Shown: piece by piece, positions 14,201-64,000 of the stretch | Position numbering within the stretch: position 1 is the stretch's first letter | Layout of the letters: the number at the start of each line of letters is the position of its first letter | Assembly (NCBI GenBank): GCA_032173965.1 | Contig: JAVUNC010000019.1 | Location: 16,980,234-17,044,233 of the forward strand | DNA from: Sitta carolinensis | Taxonomy: Eukaryota; Chordata; Aves; Passeriformes; Sittidae | DNA: 64,000 bases | Direction of reading: 5' to 3' | Notes under the pieces: model-generated | Seen by the model: the letters and a program-made list of their open reading frames with translations, nothing else | Databases searched by the model: none | What the model was told of the DNA's origin: nothing | Program-made: the position numbers and the translations under genes

Positions 14201-17051
14201 CAATGATAGCCCATGTTTTGGCAGCTGGGCTGAATTTGTAAAGCCCTTTGGGGGACCACAGAGGCAAGGAACAAGTTGGAGGGACTGCAGGGAGCAGTGG
14301 TAACGGGCTGCAAGGAGGGGAAGGTTGCTCTGGAAAAGTCGGCACCCAAATTCCTTCAGCGCATTGACACATCCCCAAAGGCTGGGGCAGCATCAGCACC
14401 CTGGGGATGCAGGACGTGCCTTTGCCTGCTCCTTACCTTCACTGAAGACAAAATCCGCGGGGATGTCGAAGGGCTGGAGCCTCACTTCCGACAGCAGGAG
14501 CTGCACGGACTTCTGGTGGTCGCTGGAGACGAGGGTGATGGTCTGCTGCGCCTGGCACTCGTAGGACCGCCCTGCGGGGGTCACCAGCGCCGAGAGGCGG
14601 TGCGAGCTGGCCGTGTGCTTCCCGGCTGGCCAGGGGACACACACAGGTCAGGCCCCGGCCCCCAGGGGCCTTCTCGGACAGAGGCAGCGAACCGAACGCG
14701 CGGGTGACGCAGCCAGGGCGCAGTGCGGCAGCAGCGGCCCCGCTGCTCCTGGAGCGTCCTCCTGGGTGGGACCCTGCTTTTGTGTGACACCCCACAGAGC
14801 CAGGGCAGCTCCCACATCGGGATCGCCTCCTGTAAGTGGGAACACGCAGCTCCAACACACGGAACTGCACCACAAAGGGCACAGCTGGCTCTGCTGCCTG
14901 GAGTCCATAACATCAGAGAAATGGTTCCCGCTCATAGAGACTCAGGGTTCAGCCCAGGACTGTGATTGTACTCCCTACATTTGGGAAACAACCATTTCTG
15001 CGGCTGCACTCGGGCTCTGAATCCAGGTGGGAAGGAGCAGTGCCATTGGCAACCACACCACAAAGTGAGACAGGCCATAAAGCCTTTCCTGAAAATACAA
15101 CCGTTTCACCCAAGTATAAATTACAAGAAAATACTTTCCCATTACACCGAGCTTGTTTTGCAAGTGAAGGCCAAATGCGGGTGAGCCAGGTGGAATGAGG
15201 GATATCTTCCACCTCCTGCTCTTCTGCAGCCCTTTGTTCCCCTCCAGCAGCACAAAAAGGCAATCAGTGCTTCACATGGGCAGGGGCTGATGAGGCACGG
15301 CCAGCTCCGTGTTTTGGGGGTTTAAACAGTGGAAACACCACTGGGAAAAACAAATAACAGCCCCAAAACCAGCACGTCTTACGGTAACAACTCTAAACGC
15401 CCTATTCACTGGAGTTGGAAAACCCTGAGGGACAACGATTACAAATGACAATATTTCTTTTTTCAAGTCAAGACAACACATTTCTGAGCCAAAATGAAAT
15501 AAAAACAAAATGAAAGCCAAAAGAATGGAAACTCGGTGAGAAAAAAGGAGACTGCTGGGTGCGGAGGTGTGTAGGGGTATGATACTAATGTCAATCTCTG
15601 TTATCTTGGGAAACTGCCGCTTTCCCACCTATTCAACCATCATCAAGATTAACCTTAAAAACAGTCTCCCCACAGAAAAGGAACTTCCAGCCCAGGTGTC
15701 GCCCTGCTCCACCCCCTCGGGCCCTGGGTACCACAGGAAAGCCCATGCAGCGCAGCAAATGGGAAGAGCTGAGCTCTCCTTCCCACGGCAACCGCGGTGA
15801 TTAAATACACGGGGAAAAAAAAAAAAAAACAACCCAAACCCAAAAAAACAGCGGAGAAAAAAAAAAATATGTGGTTTAAACCTGGCAGCTGGTCCCGGCT
15901 TTGTCGGGAGGGTTTGTTTTTTTTTTTTTTTTCCCGTAAGCTACGTTTAGCGAGTAGCCCGCGGGGTGCTCCCCGCCCAGCCCGGCTGCGCGCTCGCCCG
16001 CCCGCCGGCATCTGCCTTAAACCCCGAGCCCGGGCGCTTACGGCTGACGGCATCCTTGAAGTAGGTGCGCTCGGAGGTGTCGTAGGTGAACTGGATCCGG
16101 CTGAGCCTCCAGGACGCCTCCGGCCCCCGGGACGTGTTGTGCCCCTCCTGCCGAGACAGGGTCGGTCAGGTCCCCGCGGAGCCGCATCGCCCCCGCCCCA
16201 GCTCCCGGCGTGCGGGGAGCCCGTACCTTCAGGAAGGAGAGTTTGAGGGTGTACGCTTGGTCCAGCCAGGAGAGCTCCAGCTCCGACTCGTTCGTGCCGC
16301 ACTTGCCCTTCATCTCGGCGCCCCGCGACAGCGGGATATCGGCTTGCTCCGTGATCAGCTGCAAGCGGGGAGCGGGGCTCAGCGGGGCGACCCCCGAGTG
16401 CCCTCGGTACCCACGGGCCCCCCCACTGCCCCGGCTGAAAATCCTCAGGGGGGGTATAAAGGACTTTCCGAAAGTACCGGCAGATGCGTGCGTGTGTGCC
16501 CCGCTGCCATCCCCGGTCCTGCTGGAGCCCTTACCCCCCGGGCCGCCCCCGGCCCCACTCACATCCACATAATTGCTGGCCCACACGTCGTAGGGAACGA
16601 TGAACTTGGCTGCGAATTCGGCCATAAGACACGTCGTCCGGTTTTCCCGCACGACGAAGATGTCCTTCTCGGGGTTAGGGGAGAGCCCAGAGAGGTTTTC
16701 AACTTCTTGCTCGGCGGCCAGGCGAGCCGCGGCGTCTGCGGGCACAGCGGGGCTGAGCGCCGGCAGCCCCGGGCCCAGCGCCCCAAGCCTCTGCCGCTCA
16801 CCCTACCATCACCCCCCGCCACCCTCGAGCCCGCTGGAGCAAGCTACTCTATCGCGACGGGGCGTCCCTGTCGCGACAGAGCAGGTGGAGATGTGGCAGC
16901 CGGTGCCGGTGATACGGGACCGGTGCCGTGACAGCGCCGAGTCTGTGACAGTGCCAGCGTCTGTCTCGTCGCGACAGGGCTCCGTGTCGCGACTCGCCAC
17001 CCAGGTACTCACGCAAGATGAAAAGCAGCCCTGGGAGACACCCCCGGCCAT
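8089..17051 (-). CDS. LAMP5: LAMP5 (BAD-LAMP) gene, six coding exons
   Basis: LAMP5 is a type I membrane glycoprotein of the LAMP family found in neuronal endosomes and synaptic vesicles, and in plasmacytoid dendritic cells in mammals. The exons, in order, are 17051-17013, 16735-16563, 16358-16227, 16147-16042, 14625-14437 and 8267-8089. All splice sites are GT-AG and phases 1-0-0-1-1 agree across exons 2 to 6. The product has an N-terminal signal peptide, a luminal LAMP domain with cysteines in exons 2, 3, 5 and 6, three N-glycosylation sequons (NRT, NES, NTS), one transmembrane helix and a short tail ending YKHMG. About 259 residues come from exons 2-6, against 280 in human. The start codon in exon 1 is problematic; see that entry. 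Confidence 0.95.
8737..8776 (-). mobile_element. CR1 LINE 3'-end fragment
   Basis: ACAGAATTCACAGAATTACT followed by AGGCTGGAAGAGACCCT matches the reverse complement of the CR1 3' terminus: two ATTCTGTGA-type octamers preceded by the conserved GGGTC-CTTCCAACC segment. Only about 40 bp is recognisable, so it is an old or heavily truncated copy whose sense strand is minus. Confidence 0.6.
10960..11010. repeat. Two-copy tandem duplication, 29-bp period
   Basis: TTTTTCACCCCAAGAATTCA occurs at 10960 and again at 10989, both followed by AA. The copies are identical over about 22 bp, which suggests a recent local duplication in LAMP5 intron 5. Confidence 0.85.
12268..12283 (+). repeat. Poly(A) run
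   Basis: A 16-base adenine run lies inside LAMP5 intron 5, about 30 bp after an (AAAT)n stretch. No associated element body was recognised. Confidence 0.8.
14437..14625 (-). CDS. LAMP5: LAMP5 exon 5: second half of luminal LAMP domain
   Basis: The exon is 189 nt with acceptor AG at 14627-14626 and donor GTAAGG at 14436. It encodes [18 protein letters not shown], then [20 protein letters not shown] and on to DFVFSE. The cysteine in YECQAQQT is one of the conserved LAMP-domain disulfide residues. Phase 1 at both ends fits its neighbours. The codon at the exon 4/5 junction reads Pro here (C|CC), where mammalian LAMP5, as I remember it, has Ala. Confidence 0.95.
14626..16041 (-). other. LAMP5: LAMP5 intron 4
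   Basis: This intron is about 1.4 kb, with donor GTAAGC at 16041-16036 and acceptor AG at 14627-14626. It contains A-rich (about 15816-15868) and T-rich (15916-15932) runs as seen on the plus strand. No other feature was recognised. Confidence 0.9.
15816..15932. repeat. Homopolymer-rich A and T tracts
   Basis: Two adenine runs (about 15816-15829 and 15859-15867) are followed by a 17-base thymine run (15916-15932). All lie within LAMP5 intron 4. Confidence 0.75.
16042..16147 (-). CDS. LAMP5: LAMP5 exon 4
   Basis: The exon is 35 codons plus one base, with acceptor AG at 16149-16148 and donor GTAAGC from 16041. It encodes [20 protein letters not shown] and then [15 protein letters not shown]. 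The NTS sequon is a likely N-glycosylation site. Mammalian LAMP5, as I remember it, reads ESHNMSKGPEATWRLSKVQF here, so the exon is well conserved. The flanking intron 3 is only 79 bp. Confidence 0.96.
16227..16358 (-). CDS. LAMP5: LAMP5 exon 3
   Basis: The exon is 44 codons, phase 0 at both ends, with acceptor AG at 16360-16359 and donor GTACGG from 16226. It encodes [20 protein letters not shown], then [20 protein letters not shown] and SFLK. The cysteine in GKCG is a LAMP-domain disulfide residue, and NES is an N-glycosylation sequon. It is part of the first half of the luminal beta-prism domain. Confidence 0.96.
16563..16735 (-). CDS. LAMP5: LAMP5 exon 2: end of signal peptide and start of luminal domain
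   Basis: The exon starts in phase 1 after acceptor AG at 16737-16736 and ends at donor GTGAGT (16562). It encodes [20 protein letters not shown], then [20 protein letters not shown] and [41 protein letters not shown] and [20 protein letters not shown] are close to identical to mammalian LAMP5 from memory. ENRTT supplies an N-glycosylation sequon and TTC the first domain cysteine. Signal peptidase cleavage probably falls near [10 protein letters not shown]. Confidence 0.96.
16736..17012 (-). other. LAMP5: LAMP5 intron 1 with a cluster of TCGCGA palindromes
   Basis: This 277-bp GC-rich intron has donor GTGAGT and acceptor AG at 16737-16736. TCGCGA occurs four times, at 16852-16857, 16871-16876, 16969-16974 and 16987-16992. 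The copy at 16869-16878 is the perfect palindrome TGTCGCGACA. The remaining sequence is CpG-rich. Confidence 0.85.
17013..17051 (-). CDS. LAMP5: LAMP5 exon 1: signal peptide, with a frame conflict at the ATG
   Basis: Exon 2 needs a phase-1 donor. The donor GTGAGT (17012-17007) is good, and in the required frame this exon reads [12 protein letters not shown] followed by a split His. That aligns with the human signal peptide text (GRG...LLMLFH), including the His at the junction. No ATG exists in that frame upstream before an in-frame TGA at 17169-17167. The only ATG with a strong Kozak context (AGAATGG, 17051-17049) is one base out of frame and reads MAGGVSQGC. One more G in the G5 run (17045-17041) would bring it into frame. 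A homopolymer indel, an allele, or an unrecognised upstream exon are the options; a T-rich tract and AG near 17105 could serve as an acceptor for the last of these. Confidence 0.65.
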
Positions 17052-17996
17052 TCTCCTTGCTCGGTCCCGGCTGCTGCAGCTGCTCCTCCGAAAGGTCCGC
17101 TCCGGAGAAAAGAAAAAAAAAATTAAAAACAAAAAGGAGGGAAAAAAAAGCCGCACACCTCCTTTCTCAGGAGCCGCACAGGCTGCAAAAGCACTCTGCT
17201 GCGGAGTGGCGGGGAGGAGGGACGGGGAAAGTGTGTGGGTGTGCGGGGAGGAGGAGGAGGGGAGATGCCGGCGGAGCTGATGGAGCGCCCACGCCGAGGG
17301 ACGGGCGTACGCGCAGCCGGGCGGGGAGGAGGGAAGAAGGGATTCCCCCCCTCCGGCGCCGGGGCTCCGCCGCTCCCGTGGAGGGGCTGCCGGGGATCCC
17401 CGCGGGGGCCTCGGGCCGCCCGACGCGCGGCTGGAGCGGAGCCGGGCTCACCCCGAGCGCTCCCCCAGCGGGGCCGGCGCTGGGAGCGGGGCCGGGACCC
17501 CCTCGCCCCCGGGCTGTGCCGCCCGTCCCTGCCCGAGAGGCCGGCGGGCTGGAGGAGGGGATACCTATTCCAGTGCCCGCTGCTCACGGAGCGTCACTAA
17601 TTTCGGTGAAGGCGAACAGCTGCTCCACTGTTAATTCAGGAAGAAACGTGCAGCTATTTTTGTGTAGCAAGGTCAGAAGCAGACCCGCATCCTTCTGTGA
17701 GCGGCCATCGACACACCTGAGCGCTAAGACGTGACAAACCACAACGCGCCCCGTAACATAACACCCAACACCCCCGAGAGGTGCTTTAAAACAGAAACAA
17801 CACCGCCCGTGCCGGGCGTTTTTGGAGGGACAGGCAGGAGGTGGGACAGGTGCCAGTTCAGCCTGGGCACTCAGGGTTTAGTCCCTGGCCGGGTCAAAGG
17901 TGCGAGACAGCGAGGCCCGGCGCTGAGCGGGCTGAGGGCACGGAGGGCTGCCCGCTCCGGGGCCCCTCAACTCCCCGCCAAGCAGCGCCTTCCCTC

Positions 17997-18016
17997 CCTC
18001 GCTCGCTCGCTCGCTC
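17997..18016. repeat. (CTCG)n tandem repeat
   Basis: CTCGCTCGCTCGCTCG lies within the LAMP5 CpG island. It is a short, CpG-bearing tetranucleotide repeat. Confidence 0.75.
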
Positions 18017-18245
18017 TCAGCCCGGGCAGGGCCGGCGCTGTCCCCCCGGGCTGCCGCGGCGGGAGGAGCGGGCGGTCCCAGCCCAGAGCGCCCGGCCGCG
18101 CCGCCGCTCCGGCAGCTGGAAGCGCGGCCGACTCCCGTGCTGCTCTCTTGCTCCGGGTGATGCGACGTTGAAATATTACTTCCCGCCTCTCACCGGGACC
18201 TTTATTTTGAGCTTTAACGCGCTGGCACTCTCGTCCCGGGACTAG

Positions 18246-21060
18246 GAGCACATTCAAATATTTACGATTTACAGCGATACCAGTCCCAGGAGCAGCGGGG
18301 ATGAGGAGCCCTACACTGAGGATGTTTTGGGTTTTTTTGTAGAAAGCCAAAGGGACAACAGCGATCCGGAGTGATGGCGTTACTGGATTCACTACCATTC
18401 ACATTCCTAGTTCAGGAAAAGGCATCTGGAGGAAACGGTCCAAGGTTTTGCAAAGCAAGATATTGCAAGGTGAGTTTTGATTGTGGGTAGCTGTCCTTTC
18501 TCTGCCAGGGCACACACGTGCAGAGAGGAGCTTTCTTGCTGGGAGATGGCTTTTTTAAACAATAAAAACTGATACTAAAGGAACATATTGATTTTTGCAA
18601 CTATAATGTTGAAATTCCTTTTCTGTTTTCTGTACATATTAAATACATTCTGACCATTACATCTCTTGCTCTCCTGTTTCATGATAAACATTCATTCCTG
18701 CACCTCCCCAAACAGAGTCAGACCTGTGTCAGTTGTGATGCAGGATTAGTTTATGGATAATAATTTCAGGGGACTAGATAAAGAAGAAAATATAATCTTC
18801 TATAAAATATTAACCAGTCTGTATTTCTGTGGTGATTTTAGTGCCTGGCTTCCTCAGGTCCTACACTGATGAGCTCAGTGTTTAACTACCCTTTATTTCC
18901 TTCTCTAATCCACTATTTAACTTCTAGCCTTTCTGAGGTTTCTAGGTAGCTTTTAAGCCCAAAAATACACGATCCTGAGCAGCCACCCCTTCATCCAGCC
19001 TGTGCAGGAGGGTCGAGGGAGCAGCTGGGAGAGAGCAGCTGTGCTGGAGATGGGGCAAGGCTGCCCCACAACACAGAACTGTGCTGCCCCAGCTGCACAG
19101 CACAACAAAGCCTTCAGCTGCAGTGACAATTGCCACTTCCAGCCTGCAGAGCTGCAGTCATCCTGCTCTCCGTGGCAAAAAAAAGGGAAAGGCCTAAGAC
19201 TTCCTAGCACTGAGCAACCCCCAAAACACAGAGCAGAAAGATCTCACCTAAGTGAGCCAGTGCAGCATCAGCCACCCCAAAATGCTGTGACCAGGGACAG
19301 TCAGGTCCTAGTATAGGTCACCTGAGACCAGCCCTGCCAGCTGCCCTTACCCCCAGCTCTGGAAACCACCTGGGATCTCTGGGTGCTGAATCCCCCTTGC
19401 TACCCACAACTACCAGATACAACAACTCTTACCAGCCTCCTCGAAGGGAGTGTGGTGACAGCCAGGTGCACTGCTGGGACTACTACTGATGGATGGATCC
19501 AGCAGGAACAGGGCTTTCCATCTAATTATGTTTATCACTTGCAGCTGGGTTCACAGGCAGCACCTGGAGTCTGTATGGAAATCAGCCCTGAGGGGTATTT
19601 TGGGTTTCAGGTGGTGCAGTTTAACTGTACTCAGGTGGTGCAAGAGTTAAATAGGCCCCACCTGGAAACAGTCAAGTTAATGACCAACCCCCCAAATTAC
19701 TGGAAGGGCAAGAATAGCAGGCTGCTTATGAGGCCAGGGTGTCATGACCCTCCCCATCACAGCTGAGCTGAATTTATCTGAAGCGATTCAGAGAGGCAAG
19801 ATCTGCCACTTCCCTGGATGAATTTCACTGAAGTGGAATCTATCACCCTGGCAGGGAATGACATTTTAAACTGCTTTAACTCAGTATCAATGTTCAAATT
19901 GATTAGCCTATTTCATCTCAATGGAAATTCTTACCTCATTACATTAGCGGCCAAACTTCAAATAATTTTTGAATCAAATACTTCTTAAACAGTATTTCAA
20001 AACACTTAGCTGACAAAATTCATCACTTAATTTCAAATTACTGCTTGCACTTTATGCTAAATTGTCGGTGGATGAAATACGAATCAGTGTGGGGAGCTGA
20101 GCCTGGCAGCTGAGGTTTCCTACTCGGCATTTCCACAGAAGCCCATTTTTCTGTCCGAACTGATGGATGTCTTGCTCCTGGCTGAGCAGGAAGCACAGAC
20201 TCAGACAGAGGCTCTGAACAGCATATGCTGTCTTTCCAAAACCTGCATTTTCCCCTGAGGGATGGGATGTTCACCAAGGAATTAAATAGGCAGGTTTGAT
20301 CTTCCTCAGGGAGGGCTATGGGCTCTACCCAAGCTCTCCATTCCCAGTGGTTTCTTTAAGAGGTAGGGCCTGGCTTTCCAGCCGGGCTCTAACTGAGCCC
20401 AAGATGCTTCACCATCCAGTTCTCCAGTCTGTCATTTCTTCTCCTTTCAGGCTAAAAACCACTGCAGTAGGCAACAGCATAAAATTCCAGCTCAAGGCAC
20501 TGACTCCACCAGCTGTGTTTTAGAGAACATTTTTAATTAAAAGAAAAATCATAATAAAAATCCTGTCCTGCATGCTCTGAAAACACTTCTGCTCCCAGCT
20601 CCATCCAGCACTTGAGCCAGGCTTAGAGAGCTGCTCTCAGTACACAACTTGTCTCTTAAAACACTATGGATCATAAAGGACCAGCAGCTACCTTCATAGG
20701 CTGTGGCATCAGAATGGGAATTCTGAATACACATCACAAGTCTGCTTAAACCCTGCTTTAAACACCTAAAGATTCACTGACCTCTGTCTCAGCTGCTGCT
20801 ACACTGCACTCAGGGCTGCTGCATTTCCAGGCTGTGCTGCTATACTCCACTGGGGCAGTCCTCTAGTGCTGCACAATGCTTCTATCACTTGTATAAAAAT
20901 AAAATAAAATAAATAAAAAAAAAAAAAAAGACTCCTTTGACTAAATAAGCTGTGATAGAAATATATTTACACTATGCACATTTTTACAGGAAATACAACT
21001 TGCTAAAAATCTGCAATTAATAACACCACTACCCTGCAATTCACTGCAGTCAAAACTAAA
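18246..21060. other. Intergenic DNA between LAMP5 promoter and PLCB4 3' end
   Basis: No exon or RNA gene was recognised. An open frame of 127 codons at 19383-19766 (plus) has no family signature and is probably chance. An AAAAT-type A-rich stretch lies at about 20899-20930. The proximal part may hold LAMP5 enhancers, but the sequence alone does not show this. Confidence 0.6.
20899..20930 (+). repeat. A-rich (AAAT/AAAAT)n simple repeat
   Basis: An AAAATAAAATAAATAAAA-type stretch ends in a run of adenines. It lies about 150 bp beyond the presumed PLCB4 3' end, reading as T-rich on the gene strand. Confidence 0.8.
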
Positions 21061-22771
21061 GGATTTTAATTTTTAAGGTTTTTATTAGAGAAGTTGAAAG
21101 TTTCATCTCAGGACTGACAATAACATAATTATCTCTCTTCATTTATTTTGTTTATAGGAATATGTAGAATTTGTTTGTACAAGCATATACAACAAAGTAA
21201 TTGGTGCTTAGTACATTGAAATCAGAAATCTGATTTGTTCTTAACTACCAGTTTTCCATGCAGTCATCTTTGAATTGGCAGCATGGACAAATTCCAAGCC
21301 AAATGCTTACATGCATTGTTTTGCAATATAACTACAGCAAGCTCTGGAAACATGCAAATTAACACATTAGCAAATTGTTTTTATATCTAATGGACATAAA
21401 AAGGTTATTCCTGATATGAAATTCTGAAAATCTGCATAAATACTTCTGTGTAAAATTAAATTAGTTATGTACTTCTCTTTTACTACAAGTATCAAGAATG
21501 CCCACGTAATTAATATACACACATATATATAGAGACCTTGTAATGCTAAAAGTCTTCGTAATTAATCAAACAATATTCTGTGCCATACATTTACTCAGTA
21601 TTTACCAGCTAGTAGCAAAACTGTGGTCATATAGTAGGCATTACAGCCTAAGTAGCATTTGTAGCACATGCAAACATACTCTTAGCATTTCTGTTTACTA
21701 ATTTTATCACGTAGCAACATGTGTGATTTTCTACAATGTTGTGTTTCCCAATTGTATAAATACTTTTTACATTTTCACAGTTACAAACTTTTTGCCAAAA
21801 GCCATTTAAACAATCTTTTAAGTTACAATGAACTGTAGTATCCAGGATCAACAGCAACAGGATCAAAATGCAATTTCTATACAAGCAATGTAGGATGTAA
21901 ACTTTTCTTAAAGTGCCTAATACGTAATTCCTTAGAGCACTGATCAGTTTTGGCACGAATACTCTGTATTTCCCTCAGGTTATCCACTGCAGTAACTTCT
22001 ATAAGATATTGGCCCCTCTCAGAACTGATAGAGTTGATATGGCACTTGTGAATGACATCATTAGGCTGCAGAAATACCCTGTCAAGTTACTGCTGCAGCT
22101 GATGAATTTGGCTGATGACTTTGTACACGTTGTACTTCGGAATATACGCAGTTACCTTACAACTGCCTGCTGTCTGAAAAAAAACCACTTGAAATATAAT
22201 TTTAAATCGCCCAAACTCAACTCCTTACTATCCTAATTATTACTTGGCATATAAGGTCCAGTTCAGTGGGCTCAGGTGCCGAGCATCTGACAAGGTGTGG
22301 CACGGCAGGGTCTGGCAGCATGGGTTTTCTGCACAGCACATCACACATGAGAACACAAATGGGAAATTACACGAACTACAGCTTTGTTGCCATCTGAGAT
22401 GATGTTAAAGGATTCTCCTGTGTTTCGAGGCTCTGATCGTGTGATTCTGATGCAGGCTAAGGTGCCTGGTGAGATACAGAAAGGAAAACAGGACAGGGTT
22501 TAAAAAACTCTCCTTATCTTCAGGTTGGGTTTTTCTGAACAAAGGAAATTTTTATGGAAATCCAACAAAGGAAATTCAGTGCCCAGTGTTAAAAAAGGAA
22601 CAATGCAAGCCTTAAGACTTGGTGGTCCGTAGCTACACTTGATATATTAAGAACAAAAAACGCCAAAACAAACCCCTGCCAAAACTAAACCAAACCAAAA
22701 GCCCACTCTTCAACCTCAGCAATGTTATTTTGAATTTTGCTCTCATTTTAAGGATGCCGTGCTCTCCAACT
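21060..22771 (-). other. PLCB4: PLCB4 3' UTR (probable extent)
   Basis: AT-rich non-coding sequence follows the two PLCB4 stop codons on the minus strand. AATAAA hexamers on this strand at 21147-21142 and 21086-21081 are the likely polyadenylation signals. They would give a 3' UTR of about 1.7 kb after the distal stop. No exon or repeat was recognised inside. The true end needs transcript data. Confidence 0.45.
21081..21147 (-). promoter_or_regulatory. PLCB4: Candidate PLCB4 polyadenylation signals
   Basis: Two AATAAA hexamers on the minus strand (21147-21142 and 21086-21081) lie about 55 bp apart, 1.6-1.7 kb after the stop codons. U-rich DNA lies further downstream near 20930. Confidence 0.4.

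Positions 22772-64000
<41,229 letters not shown>

Larger units (their letters stand above)
8268..14436 (-). other. LAMP5: LAMP5 intron 5
   Basis: At about 6.2 kb this is the largest LAMP5 intron, with donor GTAAGG at 14436 and acceptor AG at 8269-8268. It holds no recognised exon. It contains a short CR1-like tip (8737-8776), A-rich runs (near 9262-9295, 10564-10590 and 12268-12283), a 29-bp-period tandem duplication (10960-11010), and AAAT repeats near 12210-12235. Confidence 0.9.
16900..18200. promoter_or_regulatory. LAMP5: CpG island and promoter region of LAMP5
   Basis: CpG dinucleotides are frequent across exon 1, intron 1 and about 1.1 kb upstream of the LAMP5 start, in sharp contrast to the AT-rich flanks. 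GC boxes and a (CTCG)n stretch (about 17997-18016) are visible. No convincing TATA box was picked out, which is usual for CpG-island promoters. Long open frames through this region on both strands result from base composition. Whether it also drives a divergent transcript is unknown. Confidence 0.7.

Noticed and set aside
17018..17734. Open frame of 238 codons antisense to LAMP5 exon 1
   Set aside because: It lies in the LAMP5 CpG island and has basic, proline-rich translation typical of non-coding GC-rich DNA.
19383..19766. Open frame of 127 codons between LAMP5 and PLCB4
   Set aside because: It has no recognisable domain or signal peptide and no splice-site or codon pattern supporting a gene. 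Length alone is weak evidence in 64 kb.

Overview
This is vertebrate nuclear DNA, most probably from a bird. Short exons have canonical GT-AG splice sites and sit in long AT-rich introns. CpG islands, poly(A) tracts and a truncated CR1 LINE with the avian/reptilian 3' end are present. There are no operons, CRISPR arrays or tRNA genes that I can see. The segment matches the block PLCB4 - LAMP5 - PAK5 known from human chromosome 20p12, read here from PAK5 toward PLCB4. Gene identities rest on exon translations compared with remembered family sequences; no database was searched. Layout: (1) 1-3.6 kb, plus strand: the last two coding exons of PAK5 (the C-terminal end of the kinase domain) and its 3' UTR. 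(2) 3.6-7.8 kb: non-coding DNA between the convergent 3' ends of PAK5 and LAMP5. (3) 7.8-17.1 kb, minus strand: the whole LAMP5 gene in six exons, with a CpG-island promoter region reaching about 18.2 kb. The first exon has a reading-frame problem at its start codon. (4) 18.2-21.1 kb: intergenic. (5) 21.1-64 kb, minus strand: the 3' part of PLCB4, with 14 exons shared by all transcripts and one 37-nt cassette exon. They encode the end of the catalytic Y box, the C2 domain, the G-alpha-q-binding helix-turn-helix, a linker and the C-terminal coiled coil. The 5' half of PLCB4 lies beyond position 64000. All exon phases agree: the coding sequence in the window is 503 codons plus stop without the cassette exon, or 522 codons plus stop with it. 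The most notable structure is the 3' end of PLCB4. Skipping or including the 37-nt exon (25599-25635) makes the final exon readable in two frames. One frame ends in a class I PDZ-ligand-like tail (ATVV); the other ends in a different tail (QQAN). Both frames are open, and both resemble the two human C-termini as I remember them. Other points of interest are four TCGCGA palindromes in LAMP5 intron 1, an isolated CpG island inside a PLCB4 intron (33.2-33.75 kb), a CR1 copy that stops about 20 bp from a PLCB4 5' splice site, a probable solo LTR with a 5-bp target duplication (47.3 kb), and a second LTR-like block (60.2-61.5 kb). The three genes belong to neuronal signalling and trafficking: PAK5 is a brain-enriched kinase, LAMP5 a neuronal endosomal membrane protein, and PLCB4 a Gq effector of retina and cerebellum. 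The sequence gives no evidence that they act in a common pathway; they are neighbours by conserved synteny.
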